Of a DNA stretch of 64,000 nt, positions 57,680-64,000 are shown in pieces. The notes below the pieces were generated by a model. The model did not search any database. It was not told the origin of the DNA and saw only the letters and a list, made by a program, of their open reading frames with translations. The stretch covers positions 5,197,547-5,261,546 of the forward strand of contig NZ_CP123897.1 of the NCBI RefSeq assembly GCF_029910655.1, written 5' to 3'. The translations under genes were made by a program, and so were the position numbers. The first letter of the stretch is position 1; every line of letters begins with the position of its first letter. This DNA is from Methylomonas sp. UP202 (lineage in GTDB: Bacteria > Pseudomonadota > Gammaproteobacteria > Methylococcales > Methylomonadaceae).

Positions 57680-58654
57680 TCAAACGATGCCGGCCCGCAG
57701 CAAGTCGTGGGTATTGAGCGCACCCTGCAAGACCCGCTCGTGATCGACAACCAACAAGGCGTTGATTTTTTTGGTTTCCATAATGCGCATCGCCTCCGCC
57801 GCCAACATTCCGGCATCAATGACTGTGCCGGGTCGGCTCATGACTTGCGCGACTTGGGTAATGTGAACATCGAGATTTTTCTCCAGCATCCGCCGCAAAT
57901 CGCCGTCGGTAAAAACTCCCACCACCTTGCGATCGGCATCGACCACCGCCGTCATGCCCAATTTCTTTTCGGTCATTTCCAGCAAGGCCCTACTAACCAA
58001 CGCGTCGTCGGCCACCGCCGGCACTTCGTCGCCGCGATGCATCATATCCTCGACCCGCAACAGCAGGCGCTTGCCCAGGCTACCGCCCGGATGCGACAAC
58101 GCAAAATCGTCGCGGGTAAAACCGCGGGTTTCCAATAAGGACACCGCCAACGCGTCGCCCATCACCAGGGCCACCGTCGTACTAGCGGTCGGCGCCAAGC
58201 CCAAAGGACAAGCTTCCTGTTCCACCGAGACGTCCAGATGCACGCTGGCCATGCGAGCCAGCGTCGAATCGGCATTGCCGGTCATCGCCACCAAGGGCAC
58301 GCCCAGTCGCTTAATGATAGGCAAGATCGTCAAAATTTCCCCGGTCTCTCCGGAGTTGGACAAAGCCAACACCACGTCCTGGCGAGTAATCATACCCAGA
58401 TCGCCATGGCTGGCCTCGCCCGGATGTACGAAAAACGCCGGCGTCCCGGTGCTGGCCAGCGTCGCGGCAATCTTACCGGCAATATGCCCGGACTTGCCCA
58501 TGCCGGTCACGACCACCCGTCCCTTGCAGTCCAACAACAAATGGCAGGCCCGAACGAACGCCTCGTCGATCCGTTCCGCCAGACGCGCGACGGCCTGCAT
58601 TTCGGTCTGAATCACCGCCAGCGCCAAGGCCTGAATATCGTTATCGCCGCTCAC
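57680..58654 (-). CDS. kdsD: KdsD, D-arabinose-5-phosphate isomerase
   Basis: A 324-residue SIS-CBS-CBS protein. The SIS domain (about 35-190) has VVTGMGKSGHIAGKIAATLASTGTPAFFVHP region and the CBS pair follows (about 205-320). It makes arabinose-5-P for KDO synthesis. GTG start. First gene of the kdsD-to-mgtE minus-strand series. Confidence 0.95.
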   Translation of the reverse strand: MSGDNDIQALALAVIQTEMQAVARLAERIDEAFVRACHLLLDCKGRVVVTGMGKSGHIAGKIAATLASTGTPAFFVHPGEASHGDLGMITRQDVVLALSNSGETGEILTILPIIKRLGVPLVAMTGNADSTLARMASVHLDVSVEQEACPLGLAPTASTTVALVMGDALAVSLLETRGFTRDDFALSHPGGSLGKRLLLRVEDMMHRGDEVPAVADDALVSRALLEMTEKKLGMTAVVDADRKVVGVFTDGDLRRMLEKNLDVHITQVAQVMSRPGTVIDAGMLAAEAMRIMETKKINALLVVDHERVLQGALNTHDLLRAGIV

Positions 58655-59083
58655 CCGTTACCCTGCCCCAAAACCGCAAAATAAAAAGGAACCATTATTG
58701 CATGTAACCGCCGGTAATTTCACGCAACACTTACATCCCAGCGACGATTACACCGCAAAACCGGGCGCGCAAATTCTCAATATTAACCTAACGATCATGA
58801 AACGATTTGTCACTGCGGACAATGAATAAGGAAGGGCGTCGTAGCGGATTCAGCGGCGATCGAAGGCGTTCCGATCCAGGTATGCCGGTCCTTTGCCCAA
58901 TGGCTTTCATAAACAGTCACCAAAATTGGGAAAAAATCCGCAAGCTCACGACAAATCCAACCGTCGCAAGACTTGCCAAGCGTGCAAGCTGGCGGCGAAC
59001 GGCAACCCGAATTCGGCCAACATCCGGCGCCTGGAAACAGGCGCTAGACTTCTCGATCGAGAAGATCACCGCGATGACGGACC
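58655..59083. other. Divergent leader between kdsD and the WYL gene
   Basis: About 430 nt without a convincing gene. Small open frames here are not protein-like. The last 60 nt carry two inverted repeats (listed separately). Promoters for both flanking genes must lie here; I cannot place them with confidence. Confidence 0.45.
59027..59064 (+). promoter_or_regulatory. Two adjacent inverted repeats before the WYL start
   Basis: GCGCCTG-GAAA-CAGGCGC (59027-59044) is a 7-bp stem with a GNRA tetraloop. CTTCTCGATCGAGAAG (59049-59064) is a perfect 16-bp palindrome. The ATG follows 19 nt later. They could be a DNA operator for the WYL regulator itself or an RNA structure over the leader. Confidence 0.5.
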
Positions 59084-60628
59084 ATGCAGCACATCGACAA
59101 AATCATCAAATTCCATAATCTGCTAAAACGCCGGCGCACACCGATTTCCGGAAAAGAACTCGATAAACAACTGGGAAGCTCAAAATCCACTCGACAACGC
59201 CTGACGAAGGAACTGCCCGACCATTTAAACGCGCCGCTGATCTGCAACCGCTCGGCGGGCGGTTATTACTACGACCGTACCGACCTGCGTTACCCGTTCG
59301 AACTGCCCGGCATTTGGCTGACCGCCGACGAGCTGCAAGCCTTGATTGCCTGCCAGCATCTGCTCGGCAATCTGGCGCCGGGATTGTTACGCAACGAAAT
59401 CGGCCAACTCCGCGACCATCTGCAAAAATTACTGGACCGCTCGCCGGGCATCAAAACCCAGAAACTGAGCCGGGTCAAAATCCTCAGCCACGCTTACCGC
59501 TGCCGCGACGGCGACTTGTTCCTAACGCTGGCCCAAGCCCTGTTCGAGCAACAACGGCTACTGGTTCATTACCACGCCCGTAGTGACGACCAAACCAGCG
59601 CACGGACCATCTCGCCGCAAAACCTGGTTTTATATAAAGACAACTGGTACTTGGACGCCTACTGCCACCAACTCGACGAACCGCGCACCTTCGCGCTGGA
59701 CCGAATCAGGTCCGCAACCGCCAGCGGCGAACCGGCGCTTCTGCTGGAGCCGGACACACTGCAACAACACTTCGCTCCGCCTACGGCATCTTCGCCGGCA
59801 CCCCCAAAACATACCGCCATCCTCAATTTCTCCGCCAAGGCCGGCCGCTGGGTAGCGGACGAAACCTGGCATAGCCGACAAGAATCCGAGTGGCTGACCG
59901 ACGGCCGTTACCAACTACGCATCCCCTTCAACCGCCACGAAGAATTGCTGATGGATATTCTGAAATACGGCGCCGAGGTGGAAGTGGTGGAGCCAGGGTT
60001 TTTGCGGGAGTTGGTGAAGGCGGCCGCAGAGAAAATGTTAGCGATGTATCGGTCGAATATCCGCGCTGACCGTGCGAGTTTGGTCAATAAACTGATCAAA
60101 TTACCCGGCATCAAGGTCTGTCTGGAAGCCACCGGTATTTACCATTTCGATCTTGCTATTGCGCTACATGACGCCGGCATTCCGGTGATGGTGGTTAATC
60201 CCAAGGCTTCGCATAACTTCGCCAAGGCCTTGATGAAAAACAGTAAAACCGACGCCGTCGATGCCAATACCCTCGCCGAATATGTCGAGCGCATGGATTT
60301 CGTCGCCTGGACTCGACCGTCGAATCAGACCTTGGTCTTGCGTGGTTTTGCTCGCCGCATTGATGCGCTGACTAGTCAAAAAGCCGCCGCGAAAAATCAT
60401 CTGCATGCGCTGAGTGCGACAGAGGAAACTCCGCAGGCCCTGCTGCGCGATGCCAAGCTGGCGATCAGTCAATTGGAAAAACGCATCGATACCCTGGCCG
60501 ATGAAGCGATGGCTTTAATCGACCAGCATCCGGAACTTCAGCGCATATTCGAACTGTTGACCGGCATCAAAGGCATTGCCCAAACTAGCGCTATTGCCTT
60601 GATGGGCGAACTGCTGCTATTGCCTTGA
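59084..60628 (+). CDS. WYL-domain regulator joined in frame to an IS110 transposase fragment
   Basis: The first ~322 codons encode a WYL-family transcriptional regulator: an N-terminal winged helix (KIIKFHNLLKRRRTPISGKEL ... SSKSTRQRLTKEL region), then a WYL domain (about 165-230, ISPQNLVLYKDNWYLDAYC) and a C-terminal WCX part ending at AAEKMLAMY, close to the usual end of such proteins. From about nt 60050 the frame runs directly into residues of an IS110-family transposase (LEATGIYH ... KTDAVDANTLAEYVE) until a frameshift stops it. The regulator part looks intact; the 190-residue extension is foreign. WYL domains bind nucleic acids or nucleotides in defence and DNA-damage regulators. Confidence 0.85.
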   Translation: MQHIDKIIKFHNLLKRRRTPISGKELDKQLGSSKSTRQRLTKELPDHLNAPLICNRSAGGYYYDRTDLRYPFELPGIWLTADELQALIACQHLLGNLAPGLLRNEIGQLRDHLQKLLDRSPGIKTQKLSRVKILSHAYRCRDGDLFLTLAQALFEQQRLLVHYHARSDDQTSARTISPQNLVLYKDNWYLDAYCHQLDEPRTFALDRIRSATASGEPALLLEPDTLQQHFAPPTASSPAPPKHTAILNFSAKAGRWVADETWHSRQESEWLTDGRYQLRIPFNRHEELLMDILKYGAEVEVVEPGFLRELVKAAAEKMLAMYRSNIRADRASLVNKLIKLPGIKVCLEATGIYHFDLAIALHDAGIPVMVVNPKASHNFAKALMKNSKTDAVDANTLAEYVERMDFVAWTRPSNQTLVLRGFARRIDALTSQKAAAKNHLHALSATEETPQALLRDAKLAISQLEKRIDTLADEAMALIDQHPELQRIFELLTGIKGIAQTSAIALMGELLLLP

Positions 60629-61008
60629 TGGGCGAACTGCTGCTATTGCCGCCCAATCTGTCGCATCGCGAATGGGTCAAGTTTGCCGGACTCGATCCCA
60701 AGGCCTTTGAGTCGGGCAAAAGCGTACACAAGAAAATGCGGCTGTCCAAGGCCGGTAACCGACATATTCGTTCGGCGTTGTATATGCCGGCCTTGAGTGC
60801 CAAACAGCACGATCCGCATGTGCGGGCGTACTTCCAACATTTGCTCGACAACGGCAAGAAACCTTTGCAAGCCGTCTGCGCCGTCATGCGTAAATTACTG
60901 CATGCGATCCATGGCATGCTGAAGCACGATCAGCCGTTCGATAACACACGCTTTTATGCCATTCCGGTACCAAATGTCGCGCAATTAAGAAACGACGAAA
61001 TTTGTTGA
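60050..61008 (+). pseudogene. IS110-family transposase remnant, 5' truncated and frameshifted
   Basis: Homology to IS110-type DEDD transposases begins at about LINKLIKLPGIKVCLEATGIYH-like sequence (nt ~60070). The N-terminal segment with the first catalytic Asp (GIDVSK-type) is missing. The C-terminal Transposase_20 part is in a second frame, 60625-61008, with FAGLDPKAFESGKS and LSKAGNRHIRSALYMPAL, the conserved Ser region. The two frames join perfectly if one copy of the 26-bp duplication at 60599-60650 is removed. So two lesions make it inactive. Confidence 0.9.
60599..60650 (+). repeat. 26-bp exact tandem duplication inside the transposase
   Basis: Copies at 60599-60624 and 60625-60650, each starting TTGATGGGCGAACTG. 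GCTATTGCC precedes the first copy and ends both copies, so slippage between 9-bp repeats explains it. 26 nt shifts the frame. Confidence 0.97.
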
Positions 61009-61386
61009 TTTTGAACAGAGTATCTACGAGCTGAAGCGGGTGGACCGGATAATTGACAGCTTTATCGGCGGATGACGCTTCGCTTATCCGCCCTACGGCC
61101 CTCGTCGCCGAAACCTTGCCGTTCGGCAGGATAACGTTTTCCAAAAAAGCTCGACGGTTTGCTGGAGGCTCGGGCGTAGTCGAAAATTTCTTGATGATTT
61201 CCAGGGGAGCTCGAACGCTGGCGTAAATAACGCCAACGTTTGAGCTAGAAACCAGAATCGCCGAGTTCGGAACATCCGTCGTCGCGTTCCGGACCGCAAG
61301 CGGCCGCATGAACCCGCCGCGCTAGCGTCGTCGCTAAAAACGAATGCCGGAACCGACCGAAATCCGCCGCTTTTGCGGATGGGCGA
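61009..61386. other. Non-coding gap after the IS110 remnant
   Basis: About 380 nt with no convincing gene. It holds one solo palindrome of a MITE family (61067-61096) and probably the right flank of the IS110 fragment, whose end cannot be placed because this family lacks clear terminal inverted repeats. Confidence 0.45.
61067..61096. repeat. Solo MITE-type palindrome
   Basis: GGCGGATGACGCTTCGCTTA followed by TCCGCCCTAC; an imperfect palindrome with the same plan as the right arm of the MITE at 62424-62509 (GGCG ... CGCCCTAC). Confidence 0.75.
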
Positions 61387-61918
61387 TCAGATACCTTCGG
61401 GCAATTTCGCCGCCATCATTTCCCGCCGATCCAGTTTTATGCCGTCGGCAACGAAACTGCCGTCGCCGACTGCGTGCAGGGTGCGGCGTTCCGCACGTTC
61501 GTCGTCCAGATAAGCGGCCAGCCCTTCCAACACGACAACGTTGTGGCGTTCGACGATATCGACCACCCGGCATTCGATGTTCGCTAAGCATTCTTGGATT
61601 AAAGGCGCCGCGACGAGCTGGCCGCGTAGCGCGGTCAAACCGAATTTGGCGAATTTGTCGGTATCGCTGCCCGAGCAAATGCCTATGCCGACCACCCGGT
61701 CGAGCAAGTCCAGCGTCGGAATCGCCAGCACGCAGGCCTTGGTGTCGCGCAACGCTTGGTAGGAATGGTTCCACGGCCCGGTTGCGATCGCGAACTTGGG
61801 CGAGAAGTCCAACACCATGCTCCAGGAAACAGTCATCACGTTGTCGCGCCGGCGTCACCCACACCACCGGGCCGGGTTCGATCAACGTGAAAGCGTGGTT
61901 GAGGGGCAGGGTTTTCAT
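61387..61918 (-). pseudogene. Flavin reductase-like protein, frameshifted
   Basis: A flavin reductase (FMN-binding split barrel) family gene split by one frameshift. The N-terminal residues MKTLPLNHAFTLIEPGPVV (ATG at 61918) are in one frame; from VMTVSWSMVLDFSPKFAIATGPWNHSY to the end (61387) the protein is in another. The join lies near 61847-61860, at codons for a PAR/RDN segment, where one extra or two missing bases would restore about 177 residues. The rest is intact: GIGICSGSDTDKFAKFGL, ECRV, ERRTLHAVGDG. A sequencing error is possible. Such proteins bind FMN and often reduce free flavin. Confidence 0.8.
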
Positions 61919-62200
61919 CCGGCTAGACTCCGAAAGGGGGACGCCGGTAAAGCCGTCACAGCTTCACAAGCGGTCGTGATGCGTCGCGTACCACGGGTAC
62001 AGGCATAAGCTTATCACCGTAGCGAAGCCGGAAACAACGCGGTAGGTTCGTACTGGTTGGTATTGCGTAGCCTTGATGCAGTGTTAGCGGAACCGAGGGT
62101 GTCGGCGGTTCTGTCACGAGACTAACATCGGCGAGTTGTGGGGGATAGCCGATTTCATCAAGGCTTGTTACGGCCTTTGCGATAAGTTGTTTGTCCCATA
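61919..62200. other. Gap at the composition boundary
   Basis: About 280 nt between the flavin reductase and the first cassette gene. Base composition changes here. On the minus strand a frame stays open for about 85 codons but has no start near its beginning and I recognise nothing in it. Confidence 0.35.
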
Positions 62201-62356
62201 TTAGACTATTCCTTTAACAGGAAATGAGTTTTCGCTAAATATTATTGATATAAAGCGATAATTAGAAATCAGCCAGGATATGCTAAATGCAATAAAAAAC
62301 TTACTTCGGAGTCGTTCGATAATTAAATCGGAAAATTTGTCCAGAAAGCTCTTCAT
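62201..62356 (-). CDS. Short membrane peptide, probable truncated cassette gene
   Basis: A 51-codon gene: MKSFLDKFSDLIIERLRSKF, then a hydrophobic helix (FIAFSISWLISNYRFISIIF) and a short tail. The start resembles the N-terminus of larger cassette or phage-borne membrane proteins with an (R)LRxxFFxxFxISWLxxNxxF motif, so it is likely a truncated gene. It starts 28 nt after the third attC-like site, as expected for a cassette gene, and no site follows it, which suggests the array ends here. Confidence 0.5.
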   Translation of the reverse strand: MKSFLDKFSDLIIERLRSKFFIAFSISWLISNYRFISIIFSENSFPVKGIV

Positions 62357-62384
62357 GGTTGTATTAAATGGGATTTGAGAGTTT

Positions 62385-62524
62385 AGCCAACGTCATGTGG
62401 AAGAAAGGCCGTAAGGCGTAATTGTAGGGCGTCAATAGGCGAAGCCGTATTGCGCCACATGTTGGCTTTTAATCATTCGGCGCATTACGCTATCGCTAAT
62501 GCGCCCTACGCGGGCTGGTTAGCG
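62385..62524 (-). other. attC-like site 3 (interrupted by a MITE)
   Basis: Minus-strand boxes CGCTAAC (62518-62524, overlapping the stop codon of the gene at 62519) and GTTGGCT (62385-62391) bracket 140 bp. Removing the 86-bp MITE leaves 54 bp, near the lower limit of attC length. The outer AAC/GTT pair is kept; the rest of the consensus is loose. Confidence 0.5.
62424..62509. mobile_element. 86-bp MITE
   Basis: Ends GTAGGGCG ... CGCCCTAC. Two arms, 62424-62456 and 62479-62509, are inverted relative to each other and each is itself an imperfect palindrome. A 22-nt AT-richer centre separates them. No coding capacity. A relative of one arm is at 61067-61096. No clear target duplication seen. 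Confidence 0.8.
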
Positions 62525-62920
62525 ATTATTGATCGGGAAAACAACACTGACATTCTTATATACCTCCTCTAGCTGACCGGCTTCCAAACCAAGAATGGCA
62601 TAAAGCCTAAAATCACCGGACTGACCGACCATTTCAATTTTCATAGTAATGTGGCCTAATGATGTGCTTGTAGCCGAAAGACTAAGTTCACCGTCAAGCG
62701 CTGACCATACTTTCTCCCCTTTCCATCCTTTCCATGATTCAGCCATTTCTCGGAATAAGAGGGTAGGTGGACCCGAAAAATATGTAGTTGAATGAACCTC
62801 TCCAACAAATGGCGCTCCAGTAAGCGATGCAACAAATTCGATTGCGTCGCTTGTGCGCCTCGACAACCGAAAGCTGAGGGTCGTGGAATCGTCACATGAC
62901 TTAATTGAAACTGTGTCCAT
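62519..62920 (-). CDS. DUF6228-like cassette protein
   Basis: A 133-residue acidic soluble protein. FREMAESWKGWKGEKVWSALDGELSLSATSTSLGHIT-type sequence (middle of the protein) resembles the DUF6228 family of unknown function. No signal peptide or membrane helix. I start at ATG 62920, seven nt after the attC-like site; a GTG six codons upstream lies inside that site. The stop TAA lies within the next site, a cassette trait. Codon use is more AT-rich than in the core genes. Confidence 0.7.
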   Translation of the reverse strand: MDTVSIKSCDDSTTLSFRLSRRTSDAIEFVASLTGAPFVGEVHSTTYFSGPPTLLFREMAESWKGWKGEKVWSALDGELSLSATSTSLGHITMKIEMVGQSGDFRLYAILGLEAGQLEEVYKNVSVVFPINNR

Positions 62921-62927
62921 GCTGATA

Positions 62928-63013
62928 GCTAGCGCCACAATTCACCAGAGGCAAAAACATAGCGAGGAACGAGCGGCGCTTTTTCCCGTCCGAGTGAAAT
63001 TGACTTGTTATGC
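62928..63013 (-). other. attC-like site 2
   Basis: Minus strand: GCATAAC (63007-63013, over the stop codon of the gene at 63008), then CAATTTCAC, an 86-bp body, GTGAATTG and GCTAGC at the far end. CAATTTCAC and GTGAATTG pair with one unpaired T, like the extrahelical base of attC stems. The far core has GCT instead of the invariant GTT, so the site may be inactive. Confidence 0.55.
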
Positions 63014-63370
63014 TTGTTTCCATATTTTGTTTGTCATTTCATTATATTCCCTAATAAATTCATCATCTAAATTTTCTGGATTACAAAATATCAACTCAGG
63101 CAACTGATCTTTTCTCAATATACTCTCGTGAGGTTCATAGCAATCTTTGTCTGTAGGATTGTTTGTTTCCCTCTGACAAGGTCGAAATAGCGCCGCACAA
63201 CCACCATGCAAAAACGTTACACCATTATTAATTGCCGCCACAGCATCCTCAAAACTGCCATAAGATTTTCCTGATAAGTCTGCCGTACCGCCGGGTGGCG
63301 TCCAACAGAAACAATACTGTTCAGGGCAAAAGTCAAATTTAGGCTTTTCGTTTACATCCCATTTCTTCAT
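63008..63370 (-). CDS. Cys-rich cassette protein of unknown function
   Basis: A 120-residue soluble protein with six or more cysteines (FCPEQYCFCW, GGCAALFRPCQ, DKDCYEPH, IFCNPENL). A central SYGSFEDAVAAINNG segment looks like a small alpha/beta unit. No family recognised. ATG follows attC-like site 1 by 10 nt, and the stop lies inside site 2. AT-richer than the core genome. Confidence 0.7.
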   Translation of the reverse strand: MKKWDVNEKPKFDFCPEQYCFCWTPPGGTADLSGKSYGSFEDAVAAINNGVTFLHGGCAALFRPCQRETNNPTDKDCYEPHESILRKDQLPELIFCNPENLDDEFIREYNEMTNKIWKQA

Positions 63371-63380
63371 TATTTTTCGA

Positions 63381-63452
63381 GCATAACGTTAAAGCTGTGC
63401 ACTGCAAACGAAGCGCAGCGTAGTTTGCATCCGAACGAGCGCCTTGTTAGCC
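63381..63452 (-). other. attC-like site 1
   Basis: 72-bp imperfect palindrome. Minus strand: GGCTAAC (63446-63452, over the upstream gene's stop codon), inner stem TGCAAAC ... GTTTGCA with a GC-rich loop, and GTTATGC (63381-63387). The outer TAAC/GTTA pair and the overlap with the stop codon match integron attC sites. Confidence 0.65.
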
Positions 63453-64000
63453 ATTAGCCTGATGCCGCAATAAAGACTCTATGAGCGCACCACTTCTTAA
63501 TGACTTATTAAATAGCTCATTTGATAAATTATCTATATATTCTTTATGCTCAATGGACTTCTCGTGTTCTTCAATTAGACTGACCATAAATTCCTCCTCT
63601 GTTCCTTCGCACTCTTTGGGCACAATAATGTATTGTGTAAAGTTCATGGCTCTATTGAAGTTCATAGAGGTATCGGACAATATACTTCTACACCTGTCAA
63701 TAATTACCATTTCTTCTTCGACTAGCTCTTTGGGAAGGATTGGCATATTCAAGGCCAAACATTCCGCATATTTATTGAAAGCAGAGGTCGCGGATTTTTT
63801 ATAGTGAGGCCAGTGATCCTGGTGTATTTTTCGATAGACTTCGTAGTCTGATAACTCTTCCTGTTCTCTATCATCAATTTGAAATTTGAAGTAATTTGCT
63901 GCTTCCTCTACCCATATATTAGTGATATCTGTTAATTCCTTAATCTTCTTGATGGTTAAATAATGGTTCTGGTTTAGAAGAAGAATGCTATCGACTTTCT
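63447..64000 (-). CDS. Cassette gene of unknown function (5' end beyond window)
   Basis: At least 184 residues, with the frame open to the window edge. The protein is soluble, acidic and helix-rich (KIKELTDITNIWVEEAANYF; LVEEEMVIIDRCRSIL; SLIEEHEKSIEHKEYI) with no signal peptide or membrane helix, and matches nothing I know. The stop lies in attC-like site 1. Codon use is strongly AT-rich. A TTG at 63758 is an internal codon, not the likely start. Confidence 0.65.
   Translation of the reverse strand, partial: KVDSILLLNQNHYLTIKKIKELTDITNIWVEEAANYFKFQIDDREQEELSDYEVYRKIHQDHWPHYKKSATSAFNKYAECLALNMPILPKELVEEEMVIIDRCRSILSDTSMNFNRAMNFTQYIIVPKECEGTEEEFMVSLIEEHEKSIEHKEYIDNLSNELFNKSLRSGALIESLLRHQANG

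Noticed and set aside
58807..59118. 103-codon open frame upstream of the WYL gene
   Set aside because: Arg/Ser-rich, overlaps the WYL start in another frame, not protein-like.
62201..64000. CRISPR array or prophage end as explanation for the palindromes
   Set aside because: Palindromes differ in sequence and spacing, there are no regular spacers, and no phage genes are present; overlap with stop codons fits attC better.

Overview
The window looks like chromosome of a gammaproteobacterium, most likely a methanotroph of the Methylococcales (Methylomonas-like). This rests on gene order (a complete dcw tail ending in lpxC, an lpt/kds/rpoN cluster, minCDE) and on protein style. No methane- or methanol-oxidation gene lies in the window, so the genus is an inference. 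The DNA is GC-rich with uniform codon use up to about position 62,000, then turns visibly AT-richer.

Region by region: 1-9,658 is a tightly overlapped cell-wall and division operon (ftsW-murG-murC-murB-ddl-ftsQ-ftsA-ftsZ) followed by lpxC. 9,680-20,561 holds a DciA-like protein, an exported pentapeptide-repeat protein, an amino-acid permease, a zinc alcohol dehydrogenase, a large MASE1/CHASE/PAS hybrid histidine kinase, an FKBP isomerase, a transglycosylase-like lipoprotein, a double PilZ protein and a YbiB-type enzyme. 20,558-30,162 carries cyoE, two M16 proteases, rsmD, coaD, a ferredoxin, a Rof-like protein, UDP-glucose dehydrogenase, a GarR-like dehydrogenase and speA, with speE divergent at 30,244. 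31,467-42,006 is a signalling and envelope block: CheB-CheR-PAS, PAS-GGDEF-EAL, FHA-GGDEF, a TIGR04073-type exported protein, an OmpA lipoprotein, ComFB, YfiR and a TonB-dependent receptor. 42,259-48,869 has two MacB/FtsX-type permeases with no ATPase beside them, an intergenic 27-bp tandem repeat, an EamA exporter and a GH17-GT2 glucan synthase. 49,097-58,654 is housekeeping on the minus strand: minCDE, mgtE, rapZ, hpf, rpoN, lptB-lptA-lptC, kdsC, kdsD.

The right end (59,084-64,000) is the accessory part. A WYL-domain regulator is joined in frame to the remnant of an IS110-family transposase, which is itself frameshifted by a 26-bp tandem duplication. A frameshifted flavin reductase follows. 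From about 62,200 to the edge there is a run of small AT-richer genes, all on the minus strand and separated by imperfect palindromes that overlap the stop codons. I read this as the distal end of an integron gene-cassette array whose integrase would lie beyond position 64,000. One of its recombination sites contains a MITE. None of the cassette products has a known function.

Several genes bear on one theme, surface behaviour controlled by c-di-GMP: two diguanylate cyclases (one with an EAL domain), a double PilZ receptor, YfiR, the CheB-CheR-PAS protein, and the beta-glucan synthase and UDP-glucuronate pathway as possible outputs. That these form one circuit is an inference.
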